The notes under the pieces: model-generated | Told to the model about the DNA's origin: nothing | Seen by the model: the letters and a program-made list of their open reading frames with translations, nothing else | The model's database searches: none | Program-made: the position numbers and the translations under genes | In this document: piece by piece, positions 12,318 through 25,203 of the stretch | Position numbering within the stretch: the first letter of the stretch is position 1 | Layout of the letters: the number at the start of each line of letters is the position of its first letter | Origin: Neolecta irregularis DAH-3 | Taxonomy: Eukaryota; Ascomycota; Neolectomycetes; Neolectales; Neolectaceae | NCBI GenBank assembly: GCA_001929475.1 | Contig: LXFE01000411.1 | Coordinates: forward strand, 1 to 63,199 | Length of the DNA: 63,199 nt | Reading direction: 5' to 3'

Positions 12318-13352
12318 TTACAAATGTGTTCCGCGCGAAATGTAAAATACGCGAAACGTGAAGGGAAATAACCACCGCCACCACACCCACTCAAAGCTTT
12401 GCTTATACTCACCTAGATGCCTGTTATCTCGATATTCGAAGCGCTGGCTCCTTGTGGTGTCACGAGAGAAGATTCTCAACCTATTATCGAGATCTAGACG
12501 ATTCAATGCGTATGGTCGTTCTTTCTGGGTCAAATATCGAGTTCTTTCGATTGAATGAGGCATACAAAAACCGCCTATGATCCCGACAAAAACTGTAACG
12601 ATCCCTTCAATTATGAAAATCCATGCCCAACCTTTCAACCAGACTTTGACAGGAGGCGAGATACCTCCAAGACCGGCCTTTCCGTGAAATTGTCCAATTC
12701 CTACAGCAAGAAGACCTCCAAACGCACCAGCCAACGAACTTGCACTCCAAAACATTCCTAGACGGAGTTGAAGTTCATGACGCTTGTACCACCCACTGAG
12801 ATCTATCTCCTTTAGTAACTATAGGCGACTCATGACGTACAAAGAATGATTCCAGGAAGAATTCCAGCTTCAGTTAAACCCAGAAAAATCTAACAACATA
12901 AAGTCCTTCCTTGGTTTTCACCGTGCCCTCTAGTGTAGAAACGATCCCCCAAACTATCACAAGACCAGGTACTAAATCATAAGCAAAGAATTCTAAATCC
13001 GGATATTTACGCCAGGTATTAGGACCAACAGTTTTAATCACAAGATTTGAAGGTATCTCGAAGATAATATACTGAATGTATAAAACCGTCAAGGCGATTC
13101 TGTGTGACAAATCATTTTGAGATCTGCAAGAAGGCCTTCGATACCAGCATTCCCTAGTAATTTATTCAACAGAGCTTTCGTTCGATCCAAAACGCTCAAG
13201 AGATAAAATACAACAGTTATCGGTACAACTAAAATTTCAATTTTTCTAACCAGCTGCCGATCGAATGCCGGTGTCTATTCGTTTGTGTAGGTAGATTCTT
13301 GGCTAATATCTGCAACTGGGTTCGCGGTGACATTAGCTTTCTCTGATGTCAT
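12318..13352 (-). pseudogene. Decayed MFS transporter of the allantoate-permease family
   Basis: The reading begins MTSEKANVTANPVADISQES and runs into an in-frame TAG at about codon 27. Just behind it is clear family sequence (TPAFDRQLVRKIE, VVFYLLSVLDRT, GNAGIEGL). Further on, IALTVLYIQYIIFEIPSNLV and LPGLVIVWGIVSTLEGTV match the anion:cation symporter (Dal5/Tna1) group. A 1-nt frameshift interrupts VVRFFLGLTEAGILPGI near 12,885. The protein resumes with SGWYKRHELQLRLGMFWSA, SLAGAFGGLLAVGIG and GWAWIFIIEGIVTVFVG, then ends after the central loop with no sign of the last six membrane segments. The stop, the frameshift and the missing C-terminal half together indicate a pseudogene. Its introns (for example in NTW-LPG) are still recognisable, so decay is recent. 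Confidence 0.8.
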
Positions 13353-13540
13353 TTTGGAATTGTAAAGTGTGAGGAGGGGAAACCCGCTTTGACTAGGGAA
13401 AACTTCCCAGTCGCTGAGAGGAGGGAGATATCAAGGAACAAGTAGTTTTTGTCCATCAATGTGGCGTCTGTACGTGGTGCCCCGTTATCTGCGCAAAATA
13501 ATGTTCTCAGGCGTTCTATTGGAAAATTTAAATAGCTAGC

Positions 13541-14365
13541 TTACAATGGTCTATCGGTCTTCATGGTCCTTTCAAACTGATATCGAATTTCCAAAGGGGT
13601 GATCCATTCTCCGTCTGCTCTTGCTGGTGTCGGATATTCATATGCAGTTGCGACGAGGTGGAAAGGCCTCAAGTGATAAAATCTAAAATACCAATTTAGC
13701 CGCATCCCATTTCGATAGACATGAGCTACATCTTGATAATTTCTGGGGGCGTGGTCCCATTTCTCTAGGTCGCAGATATTACGAAACTCGATTGCTTGCA
13801 GATCTGTAACGAGTCCGAGCCCAATTCCTTTTACAAATGACTCTTTGAGAGACCATAGTTGGAAGAATCTAGTTGTTCTCTTTTCGGGGATTGATTCAAT
13901 GAATTTGTATTCTGAAGCTGTGAAAACTTGTTTAAATGCATCCATCCAATCGAATTCTTCTCCATCCAGCATTGCGATATGTACAATATCGACGCCTACC
14001 CGCTTTCCATCCGCTCTTGATGCCAATACAACTATTCCAGAATGATGCGAGACGTTATAGTCTACATTTTTCAGGACCTGAGAATCGATTCTTGGTTTAT
14101 GCCCATCTTGACGAATTAATTTAATTGAGTTCCAAGGAACGTTGTAACTTTGAGCGAAAAAATAGCGCTGAAGAAGCTGTGATCCAAGAGCCAATCTTTT
14201 ATCTGCACGATGATAAAAGGCAACAACTTGCTTTTGGATATTCTCTGAAAGTAATGATAAGGATGAATCGAACTGTTGTAGTGGTGATTAGATAATATCA
14301 AAGGGGCGCACACTATCTTTGTCCGTCCAGGCTGATTCGGCGTCGAAAAGCAAAATGGGGTTCAT
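13541..14365 (-). CDS. 4'-phosphopantetheinyl transferase (Sfp/NpgA/Lys5 class)
   Basis: This enzyme transfers phosphopantetheine from CoA to a serine of carrier-protein domains: alpha-aminoadipate reductase for lysine synthesis, and polyketide and non-ribosomal peptide synthases where present. The sequence shows the Sfp-type signature. KNVDYNVSHHSGIVVLA is followed by KRVGVDIV (Mg-binding Asp) and then FFQLWSLKESFVKGIGLGL, the W-[ST]-x-K-E motif. Start MNPILLFDAESAWTDK at 14365 is joined by a 39-nt intron (donor GTGCGC, branch ATCTAATC) to FDSSLSLLSENIQKQVVAFY. The remainder is one exon ending RTMKTDRPL. The length of about 260 residues is slightly short for the fungal class. The gene is downstream of, and on the same strand as, the broken transporter's reading direction. 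No biosynthetic cluster is nearby, so a housekeeping role is likely. Confidence 0.88.
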
Positions 14366-15084
14366 TGTGTGCGGATGCACATGGAAAACCGCGACACCTT
14401 TAAAATCCACCAACCTCACCAGCGCCCGCAGAGAATTTTAGTTGTAGTTTTTTATAGTATGTTGAATTATGAACCTCAAAGTTTTGGAATTCAAGATCAC
14501 TTATGTTTTGTAGATGGCTCAGCGAGATAGTGATGAAGTGTATAATGGACTGTGCTGTGGGCGGTGGGCGGCTTTACAGGTGTACCAAATTGTGGTGGAT
14601 TTGAATGGTGACATTATATACCTTTTTTATCTTAGTAATTCTGAATCGAAATTTGCTTTTTTGATATATAGTTATGTTTATATTATTTCTTTTTAATGTT
14701 TATATGGTATCTCTACTGTCGAGGCATTATATTGGTATATTATCTCAAAGCAAGAGTCTAAGAGATAAAAATAAGTTTCTCTCATCAATTTCTTAACTTC
14801 CCATTATTTCCATAATCAGTAGGAATCGATAACGAAGGAACGCAGCGGATGGGTTCTGTTCACCTTGATTGAATTTCCACGGTGGAATATCTTACCATGA
14901 AAGCCACTTTCATGATGCAGTCAATATCATCACCGGACATCACCTGAAGCTTTATATGTATAGAATGTATTATCAAAACAGTTGAGCAGCATCTATGTAT
15001 TTAGTCACCAGGAAATAGAGTCGAAACATTGAGAGATGTAGTTGGTCGACAAGCGACGTCCAAGTATCCACTCATCTTATCTCA
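14366..15084. other. AT-rich spacer between PPTase and CCT8
   Basis: This divergent intergenic region holds the promoters of both flanking genes. It is very AT-rich between 14,600 and 14,830. I see no gene or repeat of note in it. Confidence 0.5.
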
Positions 15085-17043
15085 ATGTCCCTAAAAGTTC
15101 CCACAGGCGCCGGTCCTCAACTATTCAAGCAGACTACGAATCTTCAGGGTATCGAGGATGCAGTTATAAGGAATATTCATGCTGTCAACGGTACACCTCA
15201 TTTTTCTTCTAATTACGCAAAACTGAATTATTTTCTGGGCAGAACTTTCGGAAATTGTACGAACATCACTTGGTCCCAACGGTCGAAACAAAATAGTCAT
15301 CAATCATTTGCAAAAGTTGTTCTTGACTAATGATGCCGCTACCATTATCAAAGAATTAGATGTCGTTCATCCAGCTGCCAAAATCTTGGTCATGGCTAGT
15401 CAGCAACAAGAATCTGAAGTATATCTATCTAAATTTTCTTTTTCACTGCCTTTTTCTCGTGCGGGCCTTTGGACTGACTTTTTTTGTAGCTTGGAGATGC
15501 GACAAATTTGGTCATGGTGTTTGCAGGGGAATTGTTGAAGAAGGCAGAGTCTTTATTGACGATGGGATTACATCCTTCAGAAATTATCAAAGGGTATGAA
15601 ATGGCTCAGGATTATACCTTGAAGACGCTCAATGGTGATTTTCTTTTTCCTTTTTATTTTGCTGATGCGTATTAGAATTAGCAATTGACAAGGTATCTGA
15701 TACGAAATCCAAAACGGAACTCGCAAAAGCAATTAAGACAGCTATTGCGTCTAAACAATATGGAAATGAAGATCTACTAAGCGAACTCGTGGCTGAAGCT
15801 GTGTTGGCAGTCATGCCTAAAAATCCTCTCAATTTCAACATTGACAATGTTCGAGTCGTAAAGGTTATGGGTAGTAATTTGGTTGAGAGCAAAGTTGTTC
15901 GAGGGATGGTGTTTGCGCGAGAGCCGGAGGGTAGGGTTACTAAAGCTGGACGGTCAAAAGTCGCTGTTTATTCTTGTGGAATCGATATTGGTCAGACAGA
16001 GACGAAGGGAACGGTCTTGTTACACAATGCAAAAGAGATGCTCGAGTTCTCAAAGGGAGAAGAGGCTCAGATGGAAGATGTATATTTTCTTGTACCTGGG
16101 TATGAGCTTACTGTCTAGAGTATAAAGCAGATATGGGATGCTGGAGTTCGTGTTGTTGTGTCGGGAGGAGCAATTGGAGATCTTGCTCTTCATTTTCTGA
16201 ATCGGTTCGATATTCTCGTTGTCAAAGTTTTGAGTAAATTTGACTTGAGGCGGCTGTGTCGAGTGGTTGGAGCTACACCTTTGGCTCGAGTAGGGGCGCC
16301 GATGCCGGAGGAGATGGGCAATATTGATATTGTGGAGACAGTAGAGATTGGAGGAGATCGGGTTACCGTTTTTCGTCAAGGTGGGATCATTTATGGAGAA
16401 GCTGATTTTCAGAGAATGAAGTTACCAAGACGGCGACGATTGTGCTTCGAGGAGCGACTCAGAACCGTCTTGATGACGTTGAACGAGCCATTGACGATGG
16501 GGTCAATGTTGTCAAGGCCATTGCCAAAGATCCGCGACTAGTGCCGGGGGCCGGGGCGACTGAAATGGAGCTCTTCAAGCGAACGTTTGCGTTTGGAGAG
16601 AAAACCCCTGGAATATTCCAACATGTTATCAAGAAATATGCGGAGGCATTTGAGGTCGTGCCACGGACCCTTGCGGAGACTGCGGGGCTTGACGCAACGG
16701 ATGTGTTGAGCAAGCTGCATGCCGCCCACCACAAGAACGACGATGGAGTGATGGGCGTGGATATTGATGTATAACTTCCTGGACGTGGCAGTTCCGGCTA
16801 AATACGGCAGGAGCAGGGATGCGGCAGTCTTGTGGACGCAAATGAACGGGGGATCCTGGATGTGCTTAGTGCGAAACACTGGGCTGTGCGCCTTGCTACG
16901 GATGCGGCACTCACGATCCTGGCGGTGGATCAGATTATCATGTCGAAGCGTAAGAGTCTGGTATTTTGAGCAGCACTGATACTGGAGCAGCTGCGGGCGG
17001 ACCCAAGCCCCCGGCGCAGAAGGCGAACTGGGACGAGGACTGA
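15085..17043 (+). CDS. CCT8: Chaperonin CCT/TRiC theta subunit
   Basis: This is one of the eight paralogous subunits of the cytosolic chaperonin that folds actin, tubulin and WD proteins using ATP. It starts MSLKVPTGAGPQLFKQT, then TSLGPNGRNKIV and LFLTNDAATIIKELDVVHPA (nucleotide-binding equatorial domain). LGDATNLVMVFAGELL has Ala in place of the Gly usual in the GDGT motif of other subunits. The apical domain spans about 15,790-16,520. Towards the C-terminus RLVPGAGATEMELFKRTF and VLSAKHWAVRLATDAALTIL-AVDQIIMSK complete the equatorial domain. The last intron (41 nt, donor GTAAGA) leads to PAGGPKPPAQKANWDED. Seven or so introns of 35-62 nt are needed and I found no disruption. Codon use becomes GC-richer towards the 3' end, continuing into the next gene. 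Confidence 0.93.
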
Positions 17044-17063
17044 GAGACTAAGAGCAGTCACAG

Positions 17064-17080
17064 GCTATATATATATATAT
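17064..17080. repeat. (TA)n microsatellite upstream of BEM2
   Basis: A short pure TA run lies between CCT8 and BEM2. It could be a leader or promoter element. Nothing more can be said. Confidence 0.7.
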
Positions 17081-17306
17081 GCACACAATAGAGACAAAGG
17101 GACTCGAATGAGACCGGGGCGCCGCCAAATACCGCCGGTGCCTGTGCCAAAAGCCGCAGTTGTCCCTGTCGCGCTGGTGGTACTTGCCTCACCACCACTG
17201 CTACTCCCCAGCTGCTACTACACCACAGCACTCAACCACCCAGGCCACAGTGCCAGTCTGTTGCCGCTCTGGCATTGTAGAGTCCTGCTGCGACTGGCCG
17301 CCTGAC

Positions 17307-20300
17307 ATGCGTGGATCTTTCAGCAGGCACCCGCAGCAGCAGCAGCAGCAGCAACAACAACAACAACCAATGCACTCGCCGACTGCTACTGCTGCTACTA
17401 CTCCGCCTGCTCCCGCTCCTGCTGATGCCGCCGTCCACTCGCCGCGGATGCACAATGCCATCTCGGCCCTGCTGTCCCGCGCCCGCCGCCTGCCCCAGAA
17501 ATCGCCGCCCAATCCTCCGTCCCGTCCCGCGGCCGCTCCCCTCGACATAAGCAACACACCTCCGCCGTCCACTGTCTTCAAGAGCATCAGCCGCTCCATG
17601 AACGATCTCGCCTATCTCACCCGCTGCACACCCTCCCCGCCCTCCTCCAGCAGCTCCCCCCTGCATCCCACCATCGACGAATACGCAAAATGGCCCTCCA
17701 TCCCCGCAATCAGCGTCTGGGGCCCAGAGGACCGCCGCAGGCAACACGTCCCATCAGTCGTCCACCAGGGCTGGCTCTACAAGAAACCAGATGGCTCCTC
17801 AAAGAGAGTTGGCTTCCACAAATGGAAACAGCAGTGGGTCGTCCTTAGGGACAGCAAGCTCATGATCTACAACGCCGGCGAAGACGGTGGCTTGAAAACA
17901 AGCAAAAGCATGCTCTTCAATCCAACAATGAGCTCCAGCGAATCGTCCCTCCTCGGCCTTCTCGAGCCGGTCAATTTCGATCCCACCATTCGAGGCCTCC
18001 TCTTTGACGACGAAGGTGCAAAATTCTCTTATGCTGATACCTTTGTCGAGATTGGAGCACCCCCGACCGCTACTGAGCGCGGTAATGCAAGCGTCTTCTT
18101 TCTTGGAAACAGACTCATTGTCTGCAAACATCGCCGCACTCACCGTAGGCTCGGTAGCATCCAAAGCATGGGTTCCGCTGAAGACGACACTGCAAGCGAC
18201 GACGACATGCAAAGATGGAGATTGGATTCCATATACCAAGTCAACCAGATCGAGGTTCTCCTCGACCCCCTTCTAGACCAAGCTGGAAACTCAAAAACAG
18301 TTGTCGTTATTGAAAAGAAAGGCACAAAGCGGTGGCTAGTCCCCAGTTCAAAAGCCTCTGGAGAACGGTTTTCCGACCAGCACGCTTTCCAAAGAGAAAA
18401 TCACACATTGGGTGCAAGACCTTCCACAGCCCCTGCACAATTTTCCGAAAGTATCACTTGATCTTAACCCGCCTGTCTAACTTGTAGTATCCCGGAAGAG
18501 CATGCTCTCAACTTTTCGTCATGCACACACCTTTCGTCATCCGGACCTGAAATTTGATGATCAGGGCAATGTATTTTGTGGAACAGTCGAAGCAGTTTGT
18601 CACGAGCTGTTATTTGGGCCCGGATCTACATCAGATTCTAGCGGCATTTTCGTCACCGCTGCCAAAACGATAGGCTTTTGGGCTCCAACTGACGTTGTAC
18701 TCAATGCTCTCACCGCTTACGCCGGGGTTTCAAACTGTACCTCTCGGCTGCAAGATCTGTTGAGAATTTGGGTTGATTGTTGTCCCGGACTTACGATCGA
18801 AGATCAAAATTTAACAGCGTTAATCACTTTGATCAATGAGGGTGTCGGGAAATACGATGCTGCGACCGCTGATTATTGGAAGGACGTAATCTCCGAGTCC
18901 AGAAATGCATTACAGTCTATCCCTCTGTCTCCTATAGCTTCTCCTATCGGTACCACTCCCCTCTTGTAATGTATAACAAACTTGCAGATAACTGCGGCCT
19001 CGATTTTGCAAACATCCTTCTTGACGGGTTAACTCCACACGCTATCCTTGAAATCCCCGTGGATGCTTTTTCCGAACAATTGCATCTTTTTCATTACAAA
19101 TGTCTGCATATATGGGATCCTAGTATCGACTTGTCCGTCTTCTTTTCCTCTGGAACTCGTAATCCACTTTTATTCGCATCCAACGAACCTCACTTTATCA
19201 CTACCGTTGTTCTCGATCATATTCTTGTATCTTGTCAATCTCCATCTTCTTTCGAGGAGCGTCGACGTGTGCTAAGTCAATGGATTGGAATTGGACTTAC
19301 TTCGAAACGACGGGGCGATTTAGTCGGATGGCTTGCTATCGTCATGGCAGTTTGCTCTCCCAGCGTATTGCGACTACAAGATACTTGGGGCTCGATCGAT
19401 CCTAGTTTGCGCAATCGTGTTTGTAAGAATTGGGCCCCTGTTTTGTATGATATGAATCGCCTTGCTAGAGACTTGAAGGAGGCTTCAGATTCCCCTAATG
19501 ATACCCTTTCTGCTCATGTTTTGGCGCCGGATAGCTCGGATGAGGATAGCGACTATTTGGATTTTGTTGTCCCTTTCTTTGGCGATTTGAGGGAGGCGGT
19601 GAGGAGTGTTGAACCACAGTTTGATGGAAAGGTAACCGCTTTCTTTTTTATAATACTGAAATCCAGGAAAATATAATTGCAAAAGACGTGGATCTGACCA
19701 ACTGTCGTCGTGTTCTCAATGCCGTCGAGGATGCTCTTGCTCGGTGGACGGAATTCGTTGGAAAGTCAACTAAGACAAACAGGCCGTTCAATGCCGATGC
19801 AATCCCTAGTCTCCAGGCTTGTCTAAAGACATGTTCTACTACCAATACTTCTCTCTCAAACGTTTCTCCTCCGAATTACGTAAAACTGTCATTCATTTGC
19901 GAACCAAGGCTTCGAGGAAATTATGTCCAGCATCATTATGCGCAGCGTCGACTGTTTGTTACTGGAGCTTTTGTCCCATTAGTCTTTACCGATATAATTC
20001 CAAGTCATAAATTATTTGAACGGGTCGATTTACTCGAAGTAACTGGAGTCGTCCAGCGAAAAACTTCGGTGTCGAATCTGCAGGTTAGAGCAACTATGGA
20101 TCATCCTCGGTCACCTAGATCAAACTCTGTCTTTGGAGAAAGACCCCGAACTATGTCTACACTTCGAAGAAACAATTCCTATCCTCCTTCTCAACCTTCA
20201 AGCTTTACTACTGGTCATCGAGATCTTGATCGAGTTACCCGGAGTCGTATCGCGGGGCTCAAATGTCGAAATCTTTCAATGTTGAAGAGCATGAGAGATA

Positions 20301-23300
20301 TCGCTGGGGTTGAAGAGTTTCTTTATCAGACTATTGACGGGGAACTCGTGTTGAAAACTACTTCAGATGAAGGCATCAAGTCGCGACCAACAAGTTTGAT
20401 TGAGATTTCTTCAAAAAGGATGAGCACTTCGTCGAAACGAAGTTCGGTGCTTGCGCCAAATGGACTGCTTAATCCTCGATCCCCTTCGGAGTTCATGATC
20501 CATGGAGATATCCCGTCCACTGCAGCCTTTGCCGACGTTGTTACAAAAGCAGGATCTCTCGAGCGGTTGGTTGATTTACTTGTTCTTGGAGTCGAAGAGT
20601 TTGAAAGTCAAATTCAAGTTGTTTTCGGCTCAGATATGCAACGAAGTGTTCCGCATCTCCAGATGGATCTCGAAATCTATACTGCGACCTTTCTGGCAAC
20701 ATACCGAAGTTTCTGCTCACCTGTTTTACTCTTGGAGTTTCTTCGCAAACGACTCATCGGTGCCAAGCATGCTGCAGCTCATATTGCTTCCCGACAACGC
20801 GAAGACGGCAAACGGGATGAGAATTTCCCGGAATGGTCATTTGTTGATGCTGCTGATGATGTTGTCGAGAAAATTGATTGGCAACTCGTTTCAAAAATTC
20901 AACTTGGCGTTCTTGAAGTCATTCTTAGCTGGATCAGCGATTACTACTTTGACTTTCTTGATCATCCAGACTTGCGAGAGACCTTTTCTTCCTTCTTGCG
21001 GACTAGTATGGCACAGCTGCAGGATTGGAAGCATCTTTCAAAAGAGAAAATTGATCTTATTCTGGCAAAAGAGCACTTTGAACTACTGGTTGACAAAATT
21101 ACTAAAGAATATGTAAAGACTTCTTATCAACCGACTTTTCGATCAGCTATCGAGCTTCCTGAAACCCCTATCACTAGATCTTACATTCCTATCCCGCAAT
21201 TTCGAGATTTTGCAACGTTGAACACGTTATTGAACAATATGGATGAAGTTGTTAGTACTGTTTATCGATCGGCAAGACAAGACGATTGGATGATCACATT
21301 TGAAATTTTTGAAAATCAAAGTATCGATCCCCTTGGATTTTATCCTCGGAAACAACCTCACGTTATATCAGATGACGATACCGTAATTCAAGATATCTTT
21401 ATCCATTTAAGCAACTTGCACCATGCACAATCTGAAAAACAGCTTCTTGAAGCATTACCCTCGCCCATGCGAAAATTGCATCAGTTGCATTTTAATATCA
21501 AAACTTGGGTGATTAATCGGATTACGGAAACAGTTGTTGATCAACGTGATCGAATTTCGAGAATTCAGACATTTCTTATGCTTTTGGCAATCAGTAAGAA
21601 ACGCATGTCAAGCATGGATTTCTATCCATTATCAACCCGCCTTCCGCAAAATTCGGATCAACTCCGCTTTAGTGTCCCTTCCTTTGTTGGAAACGCCATT
21701 TCGGCTGCGTTGGTTAGTCCCGAGAGTCGGATGTTTGCTTCAGCTTGGTACTTTGCGGTTGGAAACGACCAACAAGGACGCGTAGCGGACACCCTAACTG
21801 AGGTTCTTCCTTTGGTCAGTGATAATGCTCCTATTACAAAAGAGTTGCTTGTTCCATGCGTTGGATGGACTCTTGAAAGAATGTTGGAAATCGCTTGTTA
21901 CGTCCCAGATATGTCGATCGAAAATACTCGGCTCGTCAATTTCGATAAACGGCGATATGTGTTTAATCTCGTGAATAATTTGATCCGACAAGAAAATGCT
22001 CTGCCGGTCAAAAGTTTGGAGATGAATCCTTTACGATTTTTACTGAGTGATACAAAACTCCTCGACAAGACCGCTCGGAAGCTGATTCGTGAGATCGCAT
22101 ATAAAGAACTCCAGGCCGCCAGGGCGTCGAAACTTCATAAACCATTCGGGGCGCTAATCTTTGCGGAGCAGGAGAAATTGCGGCGTGATTTCAGGCATCG
22201 GGAGGCTGTGGAACGGTGTATTCGAGATCAGAAGCGCAAACGCTCTGAGCCTGGTAAACTGATAGAAACATTTGGGCCTCGAATCTCTTCGGGTCGGAGG
22301 TTGGGTGTGAATTCAATTTTGAAAGCCGTTCGACCTATCTCGGTAGCCATTTCAAGCAACTTTAATCCTTCCCAGGAACGCTCTGAATCTGAAAATTCGG
22401 CAGTTTCACATTTTCCAACATCGACGGAAAGCATCCCTTCAGTGACTATCAACCTTTCTGGAGCTGTAATTACGCCATCAAAAAAAGATTCCTCATTTCG
22501 TATCAAGACCGATAATGGATCTGACTTTTGGTTCCAAGCTACCAGTGCCGATGAGTTTGATGATTGGAAAAGAGTTTTAGCCGAGGTTACAGCAGATAGT
22601 TTGGCTCAAGCTGCCCTGGCTGAAGAGTGGAGAATTAGAAAACAGTCCAAGAAAGGTAATCTACTTTTTTATGGTCGATTCTTACGTAACCAAGTCTTCG
22701 GAGTAGATCTTGATGAGCTTTGCGAGCGCGATGGACAGGACATTCCTATTGCTGTAGAGATTCTTCTTAATGAAATAGAGCGGAGAGGTATACGACCGTT
22801 CAAGGTACTTTATTAACCTTGCAGGTCTCAAAGAACTTGGGTTATACCGTGTACCTGGTTCTGTCAACAGCATTAACGCCATGAAAACTGCATTTGATTC
22901 TGGTATACCCGTTGATTTGGACGACGATAAATATGCGGATATTAATGTCATTGCTGGAACATTGAAAGGATGGCTTCGGGATCTCCCCGAGTCTTTGCTC
23001 ACGGATGCGTTATATGACAGGTTCATCTGCGCAATAAGTATCGTGCCAGAATTGAGTTTTTTACTAATCCAAAAGGTATGAAGAATTTTGATGAAAGACT
23101 CTATGCGTTAAGAGATCTAATTCATGAACTTCCTAGACGGAATTTTGAAGTCCTTCGCAGATTCACCCAGCATCTTGAAAAGTATTCCGTCAGATTTTTG
23201 GAAACAAATTAATACCTTTAGGGTTACCATGCACGAAGATCAAAATCAAATGTTTCCGCATAATCTCGCAATCGTCTTTGGTCCCAGTCTCCTCCGCAAC

Positions 23301-23570
23301 CGAAATGATAGTCTCTCTGTATCTATGGGTAATCTCGGCTATAGTCAGAGTGTTGTCAAAGAACTTATTCTTCAATGCGAATGGATTTTTACACCAGATC
23401 CGGAGATGGTTACGCCTAATGAGAATACTCCCCCTCAGACTTCTGCAGGTCCTGAATCTAACCCAGATCAACTATTTCCAATGGACGATCACAGCCGATC
23501 CAGCTCTGACACTTCGGATCGTAATACAGTATCATTTTCTTCCCTGACGACAAATAATACTTCGCCATAA
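17307..23570 (+). CDS. BEM2: Bem2-type RasGEF-like/PH/RhoGAP protein
   Basis: This is a Rho-family GTPase-activating protein of cell polarity and septin/actin control, about 2,000 residues after splicing. Starting from ATG 17307 (MRGSFSRHPQQQQ), a polyGln/Pro/Ser-rich region comes first. A PH-like segment follows (QGWLYKKPDG, KWKQQWVVLRDSKLMIY). A helical middle is followed by a RasGEF-N and Cdc25-like region (YTATFLATYRSFCSPVLLLE to about 22,050), then a second PH segment (VTINLSGAVITPSKKD to DEFDDWKRVLAEV). A C-terminal RhoGAP domain has the catalytic arginine finger in LYRVPGS and the HNLAIVFGPSLLR motif. Six introns were placed by phase, all about 35-43 nt, for example gtatac...gcag joining RRG-LKELGLYRVPG. 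No disruption is seen. The 5' 600 bp is strikingly GC-rich compared with the rest. The domain order and length agree with yeast Bem2. Confidence 0.87.
17333..17367 (+). repeat. CAG/CAA repeat encoding polyglutamine
   Basis: A run of CAG codons followed by CAA codons encodes a polyGln tract of about a dozen residues near the N-terminus of BEM2. The mixed CAG/CAA make-up suggests an older, interrupted repeat. Confidence 0.85.
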
Positions 23571-24111
23571 TCCGCTGCGGACAACATTCCAGCTATGTTT
23601 TTTGTTCATCTCCTACATCGCAACCTACGCCAAAGTCGGGCCACTTTGGAATTGCGTAAGGAAATATTTATCACTAGCATCTTAGAAAGCCGGCTTTTCT
23701 CCCTTCTTCAAAAGTTCTGTTTTTATGACGAGGAAGGCGTTTAATCTTTAGTGTCGTTTTTGCATAGTGATGGAGTAAAAAAAACTATTTTCTTCTTCCG
23801 ACTTTGATGGTCTTCAGGGGTTGTATATATCAGCGACTGTGATTTTTGGGTATAACGAGAAAGAGTTGGGTTTCGCTGCATTTGAGGCAAATGTTGTACA
23901 GATAGCGCTGTGAAGGCAGAGGGAAGTCGGTTGAACTATAAAACCTGTAATTACTTTTATGTTACTTCGTGGTTTGTGACATGACATGACTTTAATTTCG
24001 TTTCTGTTTATGATGTGATGTCCTGGCGGTCGTTGAACTTTCAACAGCCTTATTTCGGTTTTCTTCTCCACCCTGGCTGTCAACACATCAGTCCTTTCGC
24101 TTCTCAATAAT
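23571..24111. other. Spacer between BEM2 and the HMG-box gene
   Basis: This is intergenic DNA with no recognisable gene. It holds the BEM2 3' end and the promoter of the next gene on the same strand. Confidence 0.45.
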
Positions 24112-25203
24112 ATGAGCGCAAATAAGGTAGAGGATCATCTGTTGGGAATACTACTTATAGCAAATAGTTCAAAGCAGCTCCTGTTCTTTCAGAGTCCGAG
24201 GGTATCAGCTCTCAGACCAAGGGGATATCTAACCTCCTTACAGAAAACAAATATCGCAAGAAGTGCAAAGACATTCGGAAAAGGATACGCGAAATCGAAG
24301 AGAACAACGAAAATTTGGTCCTCAAACTAGCAAGAACACGGCGGTCTGTTCAACGGCTCCGTCTCGAGCGCGCATTCCTCCAAGAAAAGCTCGAGGAACG
24401 GGAACATCCTATCGTTGATGACTCGGATGGATCTGCATCTACTCCAGCTTCGGTATGCTTCCACTATTAGGCATTCAAAGCCAGATGCTGATTGACAGTA
24501 GCCCGATCCAGACGAAAAATACTCTTCCAAATACCATGGAAATAACGGCAACGACTACTCTAATTATAGCATGGGCTTGGGAGATAGTACACTTGGATAT
24601 CAACAGAATAACGGCTTTTATAGCGGCTACCAACAACCATCCAATGCGAATTATGCACAATCTCCCATATCGCAGCAACCTGCCCTTGATCACACTCCAG
24701 TTGCAGACAACCATTCTGCTACTCCAAATATAACACAAACGACCTCCAAAAAGACAATCTCTGCTCATCTTGCAAACACACCCACCAGTACAATGAAGAC
24801 CCCCAGGTTGGCAAAGGATCCACATGCACCAAAGGTAACCAATAATGGCGGTAAATGTTATAACCATGATTAGCGTCCCGCAAACGCTTTTTTGAAGTTT
24901 TGCGATCTCGAACGAGAGCGTGTCAGGTCGGAGAACGAGGGAGTGGAAGGGTTCGAAATGACTAAAGCTATGGGTGTCGCTTGGCAAAATCTGGACGAAG
25001 AAGGTCGGAAGCCCTACTATGATCTCTATGAACAGGATAAACAGCGCTATGAAAGGGAAATGGAGAGTTATGTGCCGCCCATCACTGGCTCTCTGCCCGG
25101 CACAGTTGCTTCACCGACTATCAATACACCAGTTTCTAGTGGAGGCTTTACGGCAGTCAACAGAAAAACGGCCTCGACTGCTAAAGATGTAGAGATGCAG
25201 TAA
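24112..25203 (+). CDS. HMG-box chromatin protein, INO80 subunit Nhp10-like
   Basis: This is a probable DNA-binding subunit of the INO80 chromatin remodeller. After a five-codon first exon (MSANK) and a 43-nt intron, a basic coiled coil follows: ENKYRKKCKDIRKRIREIEE and then LARTRRSVQRLRLERAFLQE. This arrangement is typical of Nhp10/INO80F-type proteins. A Gln/Asn/Tyr-rich linker (about 24,520-24,830) leads to the HMG box. The box is split by a 39-nt intron, with HAPK before it and RPANAFLKFCDLERERVRSE, AWQNLDEEGRKPYYDLYEQD and KQRYEREMESY after it. The C-terminal tail is short. The coiled coil before a single HMG box distinguishes it from MAT HMG proteins. The assignment to Nhp10 rests on architecture, not on a search. 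Confidence 0.75.

Noticed and set aside
24892-25203. HMG box as a mating-type gene
   Set aside because: The coiled coil upstream of a single HMG box and the neighbours (BEM2, sconB) fit an INO80 Nhp10-like subunit, not MAT1-2-1.
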